Source of the DNA: CAVSRC01 sp963798195
GTDB taxonomy: Bacteria > Pseudomonadota > Alphaproteobacteria > Rhizobiales > Kaistiaceae
DNA length: 64,000 nt
Assembly: GCA_963798195.1 (NCBI GenBank)
Contig: CAWCSF010000010.1
Span: forward strand, 1,426,001 to 1,490,000
Reading direction: 5' to 3'
The first letter of the stretch is position 1; every line of letters starts with the position of its first letter. The notes below the pieces were generated by a model that saw nothing but the letters and a program-made list of their open reading frames with translations, was not told the origin of the DNA and ran no database searches. Shown piece by piece: positions 21,903 through 31,099 of this stretch. The position numbers and the translations under genes were made by a program.

Positions 21903-22526
21903 ATGCGTGTGTTGCTGTTCGACGTCGACGGAGTTCTGGTGCATTCGCGTTTCCACCCGGATGCGGCAAAGCGCCGGCTCTGGGACGAGCACCTGCTCAC
22001 CGACATGGGCGTCGAGCCCGAACGCCTGAAGGGTCTCTTCGGTCCCGACTTCATGGACGTGATGACCGACAAGACCTCGCTCGTCGCGGCTCTCGATGCC
22101 TTCCTTCCCACCATCGGCTATCGCGGCTCGACGATGACCTTCATCACGTACTGGATGGAGCGCGACACCCACATCAACTACGGCCTGCTCGACGCCATAC
22201 AGCGCCTGCGCCGCGCGACCGACGTCCGCGTCTATCTCGCTACCAACCAGGAGCACATCCGCGCCGCCTTTCTCTGGCGCGAATTCCGGCTCGAGCACAT
22301 CTTCGACGACATGTTCTATGCTGCCCGTCTCGGCGTTACCAAGCCGGGAGCGGAATTCTTCCGCGCCATCGAACACAGGATTGGCCCGCAGGAAGAGCCG
22401 CCGCTCCTTTTCGATGACAGCCGTTCGGTCGTCGAGAGCGCGAGGACTTACGGATGGGAAGGCGTCTTGTTTGACCGGATCGAGGACTTCACGGAGAATC
22501 CCTGGGTCGCAAAGCGATTGGCATAG
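21903..22526 (+). CDS. HAD family hydrolase
   Basis: A 207-residue haloacid-dehalogenase-fold hydrolase. Motif I is DVDGVLVHS with nucleophile Asp7 and acid/base Asp9. Motif II is the Thr in YLATNQEH, motif III the Lys in GVTKPGAEFF, and motif IV FDDSRSVV. A helical cap (about residues 20-90) suggests a subclass I small-molecule phosphatase. The substrate is unknown. It follows the kinase-like gene by 11 bases and precedes a methyltransferase gene by two, so it is in the same operon. Confidence 0.85.
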   Translation: MRVLLFDVDGVLVHSRFHPDAAKRRLWDEHLLTDMGVEPERLKGLFGPDFMDVMTDKTSLVAALDAFLPTIGYRGSTMTFITYWMERDTHINYGLLDAIQRLRRATDVRVYLATNQEHIRAAFLWREFRLEHIFDDMFYAARLGVTKPGAEFFRAIEHRIGPQEEPPLLFDDSRSVVESARTYGWEGVLFDRIEDFTENPWVAKRLA

Positions 22527-22528
22527 CC

Positions 22529-23020
22529 ATGCGTTCTTTCGGAACTGACAGCAACGAAGCCGACCGACACTCCGGCATCCGCATCATTCCACCATTCGTG
22601 TTTCTCGCGGCGTATCTGATCGGCTGGTTCGATGCCTGGCTGCTGCCGATCGGGTTCGATCTGCCTTTCTGGCTGCGCCTGATCCTCGCGGTCGTCCTGA
22701 TCGTCGCGCCGCTCGCCATCGTCCCGTCTCTGTTCGCCGCCTTCCGCCGCGCCAACTCCGAATATGACGTGCGCGCGGTGCCGAACGGCCTCGTCACCGA
22801 GGGCTGGTTTCAATACTCGCGCAATCCCGGCTACGTCGCGATGATCGTACTCAGCATCGGCGTGGCACTCCTTTTCAACAATCTCTGGATCCTCGTGCTT
22901 CTGGTGCCGGCGATCGTGATCATCCGGCAGGAGGTGATCCTCAAGGAGGAAGCGATTCTGGAGCGCGAGTTCGGCGCTGAATACCTGGCCTACAAGCGGC
23001 GCGTGCGGCGCTGGATCTGA
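22529..23020 (+). CDS. isoprenylcysteine carboxyl methyltransferase-like membrane protein
   Basis: A 163-residue protein with four hydrophobic segments and the C-terminal ICMT/PEMT motif: GWFQYSRNPGYVAMIV, a hydrophobic pair, then the tail EEAILEREFGAEYLAYKRRVRRWI. Related bacterial enzymes use S-adenosylmethionine to methylate small thiols, lipids or unknown acceptors. The real acceptor cannot be told. It starts two bases after the HAD gene stop. A 170-base gap with its own promoter then leads to grxD. Confidence 0.82.
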   Translation: MRSFGTDSNEADRHSGIRIIPPFVFLAAYLIGWFDAWLLPIGFDLPFWLRLILAVVLIVAPLAIVPSLFAAFRRANSEYDVRAVPNGLVTEGWFQYSRNPGYVAMIVLSIGVALLFNNLWILVLLVPAIVIIRQEVILKEEAILEREFGAEYLAYKRRVRRWI

Positions 23021-23112
23021 AGCCTGGGAACGTGCTGCCAGCGTAACTTACGGATTGAGCACGGATTTTCGCGTCAGAGGTGCAACCGGCAACGCCCATC
23101 CACGACGCTGCA

Positions 23113-23141
23113 TTGCGAAACAGCTTGGCTGTTCCTATGCT
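23113..23141 (+). promoter_or_regulatory. probable grxD promoter with leader palindrome
   Basis: TTGCGA (23113-23118), 17 bases, TATGCT (23136-23141). The spacer holds the inverted repeat AACAG-CTTGG-CTGTT (23119-23133). About 15 bases below the -10 is a perfect palindrome with seven-base arms, CGGCCGC TT GCGGCCG (23157-23172), close to the ribosome site. The promoter match is good; a regulatory role for the repeats is inference. Confidence 0.5.
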
Positions 23142-23192
23142 TAGTACCAGCGAATTCGGCCGCTTGCGGCCGCGACCAAACGGAGGCTCGTG

Positions 23193-23540
23193 ATGAGCGA
23201 CGTAAATGCCTGGATCGACAACGAGGTGAAGTCCAACGATGTCGTTCTGTTCATGAAGGGAACGCCTACCTTCCCGCAGTGCGGCTTCTCAAGCCAGGTC
23301 GTGCAGATCCTCGACTATCTGGGCGTCGACTATAAAGGGGTCAACGTTCTCGAGAACGCCGACGTCCGCAACGGGATCAAGGAATATTCCAACTGGCCGA
23401 CGATCCCCCAGCTTTACGTGAAGGGCGAGTTTGTCGGCGGTTGCGACATCGTGCGCGAGATGTTCCAGGAAGGCGAACTTCAGCCGCTCCTGAACGAAAA
23501 GGGCATCGCCGCCGCGGCCCCTGAGGGCCAGACCGCCTGA
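23193..23540 (+). CDS. grxD: monothiol glutaredoxin, Grx4 type
   Basis: A 115-residue monothiol glutaredoxin with the CGFS active site at residues 30-33, the preceding FMKGTPTFPQ loop, and the glutathione-binding WPTIPQLYVKGEFVGGCDI. These proteins hold a glutathione-ligated 2Fe-2S cluster and deliver it or sense iron with BolA. ATG 23193 is preferred to the GTG directly before it because GGAGG (23182-23186) is then correctly spaced. A promoter is seen upstream. The C-terminal tail of Ala and Gln is not conserved. Confidence 0.95.
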   Translation: MSDVNAWIDNEVKSNDVVLFMKGTPTFPQCGFSSQVVQILDYLGVDYKGVNVLENADVRNGIKEYSNWPTIPQLYVKGEFVGGCDIVREMFQEGELQPLLNEKGIAAAAPEGQTA

Positions 23541-23555
23541 GCCTGCGGCGGCCCC

Positions 23556-23837
23556 ATGGTCGCCGCGCTTCTTTTCGGTACGATCATCGATCTCGCCATT
23601 GCCGGCGTGATGGTTGGCGTCTCCGGTTTCGTGCTGGAAGGCGTCAACAACACCGGCCCGCAGATGCCGGCGGCGGTGTTCTTCGTCGCGTTCATCCTGT
23701 TCTGTATCATCGCGCCGATCGCTGCGTGGGTCCTGCGCGCCCGCGCCTTCCGTCCAGCCACCACACTGGGCGTGGCGTTTGCGCCGATCATCATCGGCGG
23801 CGCGGTCCTGCTGGCCGAGCCGCTGTTCGCAGGCTGA
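23556..23837 (+). CDS. small three-helix membrane protein
   Basis: A 93-residue protein consisting almost entirely of three hydrophobic segments (about residues 4-28, 39-60 and 68-88), with short loops holding NNTGPQMP and RARAFRP. It follows grxD by 15 bases, so it is probably cotranscribed. No family was recognised; small uncharacterised inner-membrane proteins occur after grxD in related genomes as far as I recall. It ends seven bases before the convergent autotransporter. Confidence 0.65.
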   Translation: MVAALLFGTIIDLAIAGVMVGVSGFVLEGVNNTGPQMPAAVFFVAFILFCIIAPIAAWVLRARAFRPATTLGVAFAPIIIGGAVLLAEPLFAG

Positions 23838-23844
23838 GGTCGGA

Positions 23845-26629
23845 TCAGAAGTCGATTGCCAGCCGGCCGACGGCGCCGTGATCCTGCACGCCCGCGCCTA
23901 TCTGTCCCGAGTAGGTAATGCTGGCGCGCGCCTGTCGGCTGATGGCCGCCTCCAGGCCGAGGTCAAGGCGAAGCACATCCGGCGCCAGCGGAGCACCGGC
24001 GACGGCAAAGGGTGTCCCGCCGGCGAAGGCCAGGCTTGAGGTCGGGTTCAGGTCACCGGAAGCGTGCTGCCAGGCGAGCATGCCGTGCAGCCGGCTATCG
24101 ACCTCGCCAAGGCGGAGCGGCCTGTCGAAACGAACACCGAGACTTGCCAGCGCAATGGCTTGGCTGCTCGCGGGTTCAGTCAAGGCCGCGGCGCCGCCAG
24201 TCTCGGTGAAGCCGTCTGCATCGACGGCGACCCACGCGGCTCCGGCAAACGGCTCAATCGCAACATCGCCGGAGTGAATCGTGGTCGCGACTTCGCCGAA
24301 GAACTGCTCGGTACGCGCCTGGTAGGCGGCCGTCAGCGTGTCGGTGAAGCCGGGGAACGCCACGTCGCGACGGGTGCTCACGTCATTCCAGGTCAGCGCG
24401 CCGCCGAAGCGGACCGCGAACGCTCCGTTGTCGTAGCCGCCGTAACCGGCCAGGTGGTAGCTGTCGACCGTGCCGGTCGACATCCGATCCGTCACATCCA
24501 GGCCGGCATGTTGCAGCCCCGTTGCGATGCCGAAGCGCCAATTGTCGGTCAGGGCGCCATCGATGCCGGCGATCAGCCCGCCGACACCACGGCCTAGGGA
24601 AGCGGCGTTGCCGTCGCCGGCGATGGTTCCGCCACTGCCGAACACCTGGCCCCACACGCCGTGGTTTGTTTCACCCTCACCCGGCCACGGCGTTGCAGCG
24701 GCGCCGGGCGCGGCTGCATACCCCAACGGTGCGGTGTCGAACGCGCCGTCAAAGCGGCGGCGCATTCGGTCGAGGGCCGCTTCGCGGATGAAACGGGACT
24801 CATCCAGCAGCGCGCCCTTGGCGCTTGGATGGATTTCACCCGAAAGCTGGTCGAAGGCGTTGCGCGCGGTATCGGCGTCCAGTGCGACGATTGCGTCATA
24901 GATCGGGTTGCCCGATCCAAGCTCCTGCGCACCGCCGGCGGCTGCCTTCTGGTTCGGTGTCTCGGCGACGTCAACGAAGTTTGCGACCGTCGAAACGGTC
25001 AGCCACACCTGGTTCGGATCCTTCGCGTGATCCAACGTGAAGTCGAGGAAGGCGGAATTGTCGACGATGCCGCCGAACTCGCCACTGCGCGTTCCGGCGT
25101 CGAGGATGAGGTACTCCATGCCGCTGGTGTAAACGCCGGCCTGCGGCATCACCGATACCTTCGCAGTCGGATCGATGGTGGCTGTGCCGGTGACAACCAG
25201 CTTGTCGGCGCTCGATGGGTCGATCTCCACCAGGAAAAGCGAGTTCGGGCTGAAGAGAACACTCGCCATCGTCAGGGTACCGATCGAGTTTCCGGGTGCG
25301 ATCGTCCCTCCGTTCGTGACGGCACCTGCAACCAAGCCGGTTCCGCCGAGGACGCCGCCAGAGAGAATGGACAGCGCAGACGTCGTCAGCGTGCCGTTGA
25401 CTGCAAGGCGACCGCTGTCGACGCTTGCGCTTGTCGCGAACGTGCCGCTGCCCGACACGGTCCAATCGGTGCCTTGCATCGCCAGTGTCTCGAAGCCCGA
25501 AAATTTCGCGATCGAACTCGCTACCGCTCCCCTTCAGGACCAGGTTGTCTGTGCCAGTGCCACCCTGAGCGTTGCCGCCGAGGACAGAGCCGGTGTCCAG
25601 AGTCAGCGTGTGGATCGCACTGCCGCTGAACCTGATCGCCAGCCCTCCGTCGAGGCTCTCAATTGTGCCACTGTTTGTGATCGACCCAGCGCCCGAGAAG
25701 AGGACGCCGACACTCGTTGCGCCGTTCGAGGTCGTGGATGAGATGATGCCGGAGTTGATGAGCGAACCGCCGGCGTCGAACTCGATGGCCGATCCGCCGC
25801 CCTGCGCCTTTGACGCCTCGATATAGCCGTCGTTGGTGATCGAGGTCGCGCCTGAACCATTCGCCCAGATGCCGTTGTAGGCCCCCAGAATCTGGCCCCC
25901 GGCGTTGTTCGTCACCATGCCGTAGTCGAGTGCGACGCCGGTCGCATAGCCGGAGTCGTTGTCCTTGATCGTTCCGCTGTTGATCAGCGTGTGGCTGGTG
26001 CCCTTGACGAAAGAGACACCGTTGTTCTCTCCATGCGCTTCAATCATGCCGCCGGCATTGTTCGTCACCGTGCCATCCCCCGAGATGGCAATGCCCTGGA
26101 TCGCACCAGTAATCGTGCCCGCGTTGGTCACGGTGCCGCCGGTCGGGTTGGCAAACGTGCCGAGAACGATGCCGGTGCTAAAGGAACCCGCGCCCTCAAT
26201 GGTGGCGCCACTCCGGTTGTCGATGGTGCCGGCGGCTCCTTCGATCCAGATGGCGTTGCTATCGCCGCTGATGCCGCCTTGATTGATGATTGTTCCGCCA
26301 GCGCTAAAATGAACGCCGTCGCCGAAGTCCGCCGGACCGATGGTGCCCTGGTTGGTTACGGTCCACGCCTTGGTGGAGGCACAGAGGGCGGCGGCATTGG
26401 TGCTGCTGGGCGACACGGGGCAATAGAAGAAGAACCCGTTCTGGACTGTCACGCCGGGTTCGACCAGCGCGGTCGTTCCGGAAAGAAGGTCAAGGAGGAA
26501 CCCGTCGGTCTGGTTGGTTGCGATGTCGACGTCTTCGGCCAGGGCCGGCGGTGGCATGCCAGCGACCAACATCAGAACGGCCGCACCGATTCTCGAAACG
26601 CCGTGCACCTGCCCCAACGCTGCCCCCAC
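23845..26629 (-). CDS. autotransporter (type Va) adhesin-like protein, frameshifted by one extra base
   Basis: A repaired length near 927 residues. The N terminus has a signal-like segment ending PPPALA/ED. The passenger (residues 30 to about 360) is a beta-helix of repeats marked by TNSGTI, NNAGG, LINSG and similar strings. A GGTLAPGNSIGTL-type segment (GTIAPGNSIGTLTMAS) precedes the C-terminal beta-barrel of about 280 residues, ending in the required aromatic (LAIDF). The frame breaks near 25510: removing one base joins KGSGSEF to KFSGFETLAMQGTDW. The GTG start at 26629 is uncertain. A LuxR-type regulator lies just upstream on the same strand. Confidence 0.82.
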
Positions 26630-26649
26630 GCCAACTCGCTACCCGGTGC

Positions 26650-26663
26650 GTCCTCAAGAGGAC
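26650..26663. promoter_or_regulatory. 14-base palindrome upstream of the autotransporter start
   Basis: GTCCTC AA GAGGAC is a perfect inverted repeat with six-base arms, 20 bases before the predicted start of the autotransporter. A second, imperfect repeat (CCAAAC, six bases, GTTCGG; 26714-26731) lies further up. Either could bind the neighbouring LuxR-type regulator or form a leader hairpin. No clear -35/-10 pair was found. Confidence 0.3.
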
Positions 26664-26763
26664 GACCGTGGCCCCAGCTAATTTCTAGCGGCGTGAGTGG
26701 ATGAGCGCCCCGTCCAAACGGATAGGTTCGGCGGTCGTTTATATGGAACGGAACCGCAGTTGT

Positions 26764-27883
26764 TCAGTCGCCCTGCATCGCCATCAGGGCAATGCGCACC
26801 AGATCGCTCTGCCCCCGTGCATCGGTCTTGGCGAACAAGGAGCGCAGATGGAACTTGCCGGTGTTTATGGAGATGCCTCGCTCCCGGCAATGTTCCTGAA
26901 GCGAATGTCCATCGACGAGCGCCGAAAGCACGGCGAACTCAGCCGGCGTCAGCCGGTAGTGGTCCATCGCCGTCTTGAGATCGTGGCCGTTTGAGCGGTC
27001 CGGGTCGCTGATCAGGAGCAGCGCCCCTCTTTGCTCCGGCGCATCGAAGCGGGACACCGCCGCGATCGGTAGTGGCGCCACGAGAACGCAATACGGCCGC
27101 GCATCGTTTCGCCGCGGCACCTTGAGTTGCCCGCCAGCGTGCGGTTCCTCACCGGAGAGGACGCTACCGATCAACCGGACCAACGCGGCGGCGGTGCTTT
27201 GATTGAGCGAGGACAGCCCGCGCTGGCCGGAAAGGGTGAGGCCATCATTTCGCTCGAGGATCTCGCTCGCTGCCCGATTGACGTGCCAGGGCCGCCCGGT
27301 CGCGTCGACGGCCACCACGCCCGACGGCATGCGCTCGAGCACATCGACAAACGCGCTCGCCGCGCGTCGAACTCGGGGCGAAGGCGCGATGCAGTTGAAG
27401 AGCGCGGCGGAGGTGCGGCACAAGCCGCGAGAGACCGGCGATGTCCCGTCGCGAGAAAACGCCGGCCGCCTCGTCGCGCTGGAGCGAAACCATCCCCACG
27501 CCGCGGTCGTCGCGGATCACACTGCCGCCGCTGGAATCGATCAGCCCGAGTTTCCGGAAGAAGTCGTTGTAGAACTCGTTGCGCGCGACCTGACGATCTG
27601 ACCAAACGCTGGCAGTTGCAACGAGCTTTCCGATCGGCAACGAGAGATACAGCGGCACCGCAGTATCCAGTGCAGCAAAATACGAAAAGTAGCTGTCAGC
27701 CACGGCCTGATCTTCGAACACGCCGTGCGCAACCGAAACGGACGAAAGAACCGTTTCGTCACTGGAGAAAGCCAGCACACCCGAATGGGCATCGAAGGCG
27801 CGGCACACGTCGCGGATGACCGCGCCCCACTCCTCCGGCGCAACCGCCGCCTCGTAGATTCGGTCGACCAGATGCTGATCCAT
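26764..27883 (-). CDS. LuxR-type HTH transcriptional regulator, frameshifted by one extra base
   Basis: A repaired length near 372 residues. The N-terminal half starts MDQHLVDRIYEAAVAPEEW, a sensor-like region common in rhizobial LuxR-family regulators. A PAS-like middle follows (MPSGVVAVDATGRPWHVNRAA). The C-terminal helix-turn-helix is LTPAEFAVLSALVDGHSLQEHCRERGISINTGKFHLRSLFAKT. The frame breaks near 27360 (accepted range 27355-27400); deleting one base gives APSSTRASAFVDVLERMPSG. ATG 27883 has AAGGA nine bases upstream. It precedes the autotransporter gene in the same direction and may control it. The ligand is unknown. Confidence 0.8.
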
Positions 27884-27970
27884 CCGGCGCAGGTCCTTTC
27901 TTCAAGACTGATAGGACTTTAGCCGAATTCGATGATGTTGGCGATGGGGCCGAACCCCGCGCACGCAAAA

Positions 27971-27998
27971 GCAAAAGGCCGCCCAATGGGGCGGCCTC
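27971..27998 (-). terminator. Rho-independent terminator of rpsD
   Basis: Eight-base arms GGCCGCCC (27977-27984) and GGGCGGCC (27989-27996) with a four-base loop. On the minus strand the hairpin is followed by TTTTGCTTTTG. It lies 25 bases after the rpsD stop. Confidence 0.8.
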
Positions 27999-28021
27999 GA
28001 ATGCGCGAAACGCAGCAGAAA

Positions 28022-28639
28022 TCAGCGCGAGTAGAACTCGATCACGAGGTTCGGTTCCATATGCACCGGATAGGGCACATCGCCAAGGCCCGGCGCGCGA
28101 ACGAACGTCGCGGACATTTTGGAGTGGTCGGCATTGACGTATTCGGGCACGTCGCGCTCCGGCAGCTGTGTCGCCTCAAGCACGAGGGCGAGCTGGCGGG
28201 AAGCCTCCTTCACCGAGACTACGTCGCCCGGCTTGCAGCGGTAGCTGGGGATGTTGACGCGACTGCCGTTCACCAGCACGTGACCGTGGTTGACGAACTG
28301 ACGAGCGGCGAACACGGTCGGCACGAACTTGGCGCGGTAGACGATCGCGTCGAGACGGCTCTCGAGCAGGCCGATCAGATGCTCCGAGGTGTCGCCGGTA
28401 CGGCGCATGGCCTCGTAGTAGATGTTCTTGAACTGCTTCTCGGAGATGTTGCCGTAGTAGCCCTTGAGCTTCTGCTTGGCGCGAAGCTGGGTGCCGAAAT
28501 CGGACACCTTGCCCTTGCGGCGCTGGCCATGCTGGCCGGGGCCGTATTCGCGCCGGTTCACCGGGCTCTTGGCACGGCCCCAGATGTTCTGGCCGTGGCG
28601 GCGGTCGATCTTGTATTTCGCGGTAGCGCGCTTTGTCAT
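28022..28639 (-). CDS. rpsD: 30S ribosomal protein S4
   Basis: A 205-residue ribosomal protein that binds 16S rRNA early in small-subunit assembly. It opens MTKRATAKYKIDRRHGQNIWGRAKSPVNRREYGPGQHGQRRKGK, the standard alphaproteobacterial S4 start. The S4 RNA-binding domain (LESRLDAIVYRAKFVPTVFAARQFVNHGHVLVNGSRVNIPSY) covers residues 94-150. The length is normal. It is a single-gene unit with its own promoter (28786-28814), a 140-base leader and a terminator. Confidence 0.97.
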   Translation of the reverse strand: MTKRATAKYKIDRRHGQNIWGRAKSPVNRREYGPGQHGQRRKGKVSDFGTQLRAKQKLKGYYGNISEKQFKNIYYEAMRRTGDTSEHLIGLLESRLDAIVYRAKFVPTVFAARQFVNHGHVLVNGSRVNIPSYRCKPGDVVSVKEASRQLALVLEATQLPERDVPEYVNADHSKMSATFVRAPGLGDVPYPVHMEPNLVIEFYSR

Positions 28640-28785
28640 CGCGTAGTCCCTTTACGTGCGGTTGGGCGCCCTCCTTTGCCGCCTCTTTCGAGGGGCCGAC
28701 AGGGATCAAGGGGTAAGGGTCCCTTGTTTCCCGCGGGTCGCATGGAAAAACCACGTCCGGCCGCAAGGCGGAACGCAGTGGCAGG

Positions 28786-28814
28786 GTCTTACTGGGCCTG
28801 CCCGCCCCTGTCAA
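28786..28814 (-). promoter_or_regulatory. strong promoter for rpsD with a long leader
   Basis: On the minus strand TTGACA (plus 28809-28814) is followed by 17 bases and TAAGAC (plus 28786-28791). The -35 is a perfect consensus. A start near 28779 would leave a leader of about 140 nt before the rpsD ATG, with repeated GGG/CCC segments that can pair (aaGGGacCCTT, then CCCCTTGATCCCT). Leader-based feedback by S4 is known in other bacteria; here it is only suggested. Confidence 0.6.
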
Positions 28815-30175
28815 ACTGGCCAGATGAGCCGGATCGCCAGCCCCAGGGCACAGCAAAGCCCTAGGACCGGCACAACGCCAAGGCGGAAGCGCAAGAGCGC
28901 GAGCGCAGCCACCGCCGCAAGGGCCACTGCCCAAGGGTCGACCGTACTCCAGACAGGCCAGGACGGGCGCAAGAGCCCCCAATCCAGCGCGCCCACATCC
29001 CGGAACAGGACGTGCAACCCTAGAAACAGTGCCAGATTGAGGATGACCCCGACCACCGCCGCCGTGATCGCCGCGAGCCCGCCGGCCAGCCGCCGGTTGC
29101 CACGCAGCTTCTCGATGTAGGGGGCGCCGAGGAAGATCCAGAGGAAGCACGGCACAAAGGTCACCCAGGTGACCAGGGCAGCGCCGAGCAACCCACCGGC
29201 CAACGCCGGCAAGCCGACCGACTGACCATAGGCGGCCAGGAAGCCCACATAGGTCAGCACGAGGATCAGCGGCCCGGGCGTCGTTTCCGCCATCGCGAGG
29301 CCATCCAGCATCTGGCCCGGCGTCAGCCAATGGAAAGTGCCGACCGCGGCCTCGGCGACGTAGGCGAGCACAGCATAAGCCCCGCCGAAGGTGACCACGG
29401 CCATTTTCGAAAAGAAGACCGCAAGCGACGGGAAAATGGAGTCCCAACCGAGGATCAGCCCGCAAAAGAGCACCGGCGCCGCCCACAAGCTGCCCCAGGT
29501 CGCGATCACGCCCATCGCATGGCGGAAGCTGGGTTCCACCGGCGCGGTCACAGCAAGGTCGGCTTCCGCGTCCCCATCACCGTGGCCGACCGATGCGAAC
29601 AGCCGGTCGGACCACGCGGTGCCGATCATCCCGATAATGCCCGCGCCAAGCACGATCGCGGGAAACGGCACATGCAGGCCGTAGATGCCGATGAACGCCG
29701 CCGCGGCGAGCGCCAGCGCGGCCGGCGTCTTCAGGGCCCGCCTGCCGATGCGGATCACGGCATCGACGACGATGGCCAGCACGGCGGCCTTGAGCCCGAA
29801 GAAGACGCTCGCCAGCCACGTGGTTTCGTTGAACAACGCGTAGAGCGTCGCGAGGCAGACGATGACCACGAAGCCCGGCAGGATGAACAGCGTGCCGGCG
29901 ACGATGCCGCCGCGCGTCTTGTGGAGCAGCCAGCCGACATAGGTTGCAAGTTGTTGCGCCTCCGGCCCCGGCAGCAGCATGCAGAAATTGAGCGCATGCA
30001 GAAAGCGCGTCTCGGAGATCCATTTCTTCTCCTCGACCAGCACGCGGTGCATCAGTGCGATCTGTCCTGCGGGCCCGCCGAAGCTGAGCAGGCCGATCCG
30101 CGCCCACACCCGCGTCGCCTCGGCGAAACTCGGCCGCACGACGGGGGTCGACTGAACCGTCACCGGGCGGTTCAT
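28811..30175 (-). CDS. chrA: chromate transporter ChrA
   Basis: A 454-residue inner-membrane protein of the chromate ion transporter family, exporting chromate. Two homologous halves are visible: the first starts RIGLLSFGGPAGQIALMHRVLVEEKKWI, the second MAVVTFGGAYAVLAYV, with PGPEAQQLATYVGW and ETTPGPLILVLTYVGF as the matching motifs. About ten hydrophobic spans, with a hydrophilic bridge around residues 200-225. Its ATG overlaps the stop of the upstream rhodanese-ChrB gene, so they form a coupled module. Full-length family size. Confidence 0.92.
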   Translation of the reverse strand: MNRPVTVQSTPVVRPSFAEATRVWARIGLLSFGGPAGQIALMHRVLVEEKKWISETRFLHALNFCMLLPGPEAQQLATYVGWLLHKTRGGIVAGTLFILPGFVVIVCLATLYALFNETTWLASVFFGLKAAVLAIVVDAVIRIGRRALKTPAALALAAAAFIGIYGLHVPFPAIVLGAGIIGMIGTAWSDRLFASVGHGDGDAEADLAVTAPVEPSFRHAMGVIATWGSLWAAPVLFCGLILGWDSIFPSLAVFFSKMAVVTFGGAYAVLAYVAEAAVGTFHWLTPGQMLDGLAMAETTPGPLILVLTYVGFLAAYGQSVGLPALAGGLLGAALVTWVTFVPCFLWIFLGAPYIEKLRGNRRLAGGLAAITAAVVGVILNLALFLGLHVLFRDVGALDWGLLRPSWPVWSTVDPWAVALAAVAALALLRFRLGVVPVLGLCCALGLAIRLIWPV

Positions 30176-30996
30176 GGCCTTGCCGGCGCCTTGGCCGACG
30201 GCCAGTTATGCCCCTCCTCCACGGCATCGCGGCACCAGAGGTAGAACGCGTCGTAGAGCGCAAGTCCGGCCTCAAGCTGTTTCAGGTCGTCGGAATGCAT
30301 CCGCGACAGGCCGAGCGACACCGCCATCAGGCCCGCGGCCTGCGGCGCAAGATCAAACCGCGCGGTGTCTGCGCCACGGACGATCGTGGCGAGCCGCATC
30401 AGCGGTTCGGTGCCGAGGCCAAACTCCGCGACCATGGTGTCGAACGTGCAGTTCTCGCCGCGATGGCTCCAGAAGGCGCCCTCGACGTCGAACGGCGTCG
30501 CGCTGAAGCGCTCGGCCACGGCTTCGACTTCCGCCGGTGCGACGAACAGAAAGACGGCAGACGGATCGACGAACCGGCGGATCAGCCATGGGCAGGCGAT
30601 GCGGTCGATCTTCGGCCGCGCGCGGGTGACCCACACGGTCCGATCCAGCCGATCGCGCGGCGGAATTTTCTCAACGGGCACTAACGGCAGCCCGGCATCG
30701 CGCCAGGCAAGAAAGCCGCCCTCCAGCAAGTCGGCCAGGGCCCCGGCGTGGCGCAGCCACGCGGCAGCGCCCTCGCTGAGCTTCAGTCCCTTTTGACAGA
30801 CCACGACCGTGGAGCGGCCTGCAAACTCCGCCGACCAATTCGCGGCCTCGGCGAATGGCCTTCGTACCGAGCCCGGTACGAGCCGGGGATCGGAAGCGAA
30901 ATCTTCGTCATCGCGGACGTCAATGATGGCCGGCCCCTTTGCGGTGCCGACTAGGCGCGCGAATTTCTGGATCGAAATGCTGGTTGGTGACGGCAT
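30172..30996 (-). CDS. rhodanese-ChrB domain fusion, chromate resistance protein
   Basis: A 274-residue protein. Residues 1-105 form a rhodanese domain (PAIIDVRDDEDFASDPRLVPGS, then active-site Cys67 in VVVCQKGLKLS). Residues 120-265 resemble the ChrB C-terminal domain (RPKIDRIACPWLIRRFVDPSAVFLFV, FWSHRGENCTFDTMVAEFGL). ATG 30996 is chosen because GGAGGG lies just before it. The classic ChrB N-terminal domain is absent. It is coupled to chrA. The sulfurtransferase may link thiosulfate or sulfate stress to chromate handling, which is inference. Confidence 0.82.
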   Translation of the reverse strand: MPSPTSISIQKFARLVGTAKGPAIIDVRDDEDFASDPRLVPGSVRRPFAEAANWSAEFAGRSTVVVCQKGLKLSEGAAAWLRHAGALADLLEGGFLAWRDAGLPLVPVEKIPPRDRLDRTVWVTRARPKIDRIACPWLIRRFVDPSAVFLFVAPAEVEAVAERFSATPFDVEGAFWSHRGENCTFDTMVAEFGLGTEPLMRLATIVRGADTARFDLAPQAAGLMAVSLGLSRMHSDDLKQLEAGLALYDAFYLWCRDAVEEGHNWPSAKAPARP

Positions 30997-31099
30997 GCGT
31001 CCCTCCGTTCTGGAATGGACGCGATACTTCGGCCTGTCGCCTCGTGGGGAGATCGCATCGTCCCCATGCACGTCAGCTAATCCGGCGGCGCGGCGGCTG

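Noticed and set aside
28176..29486. 436-residue minus-strand frame across rpsD and chrA
   Set aside because: Runs through two well-supported genes in another frame and reads as low-complexity sequence.
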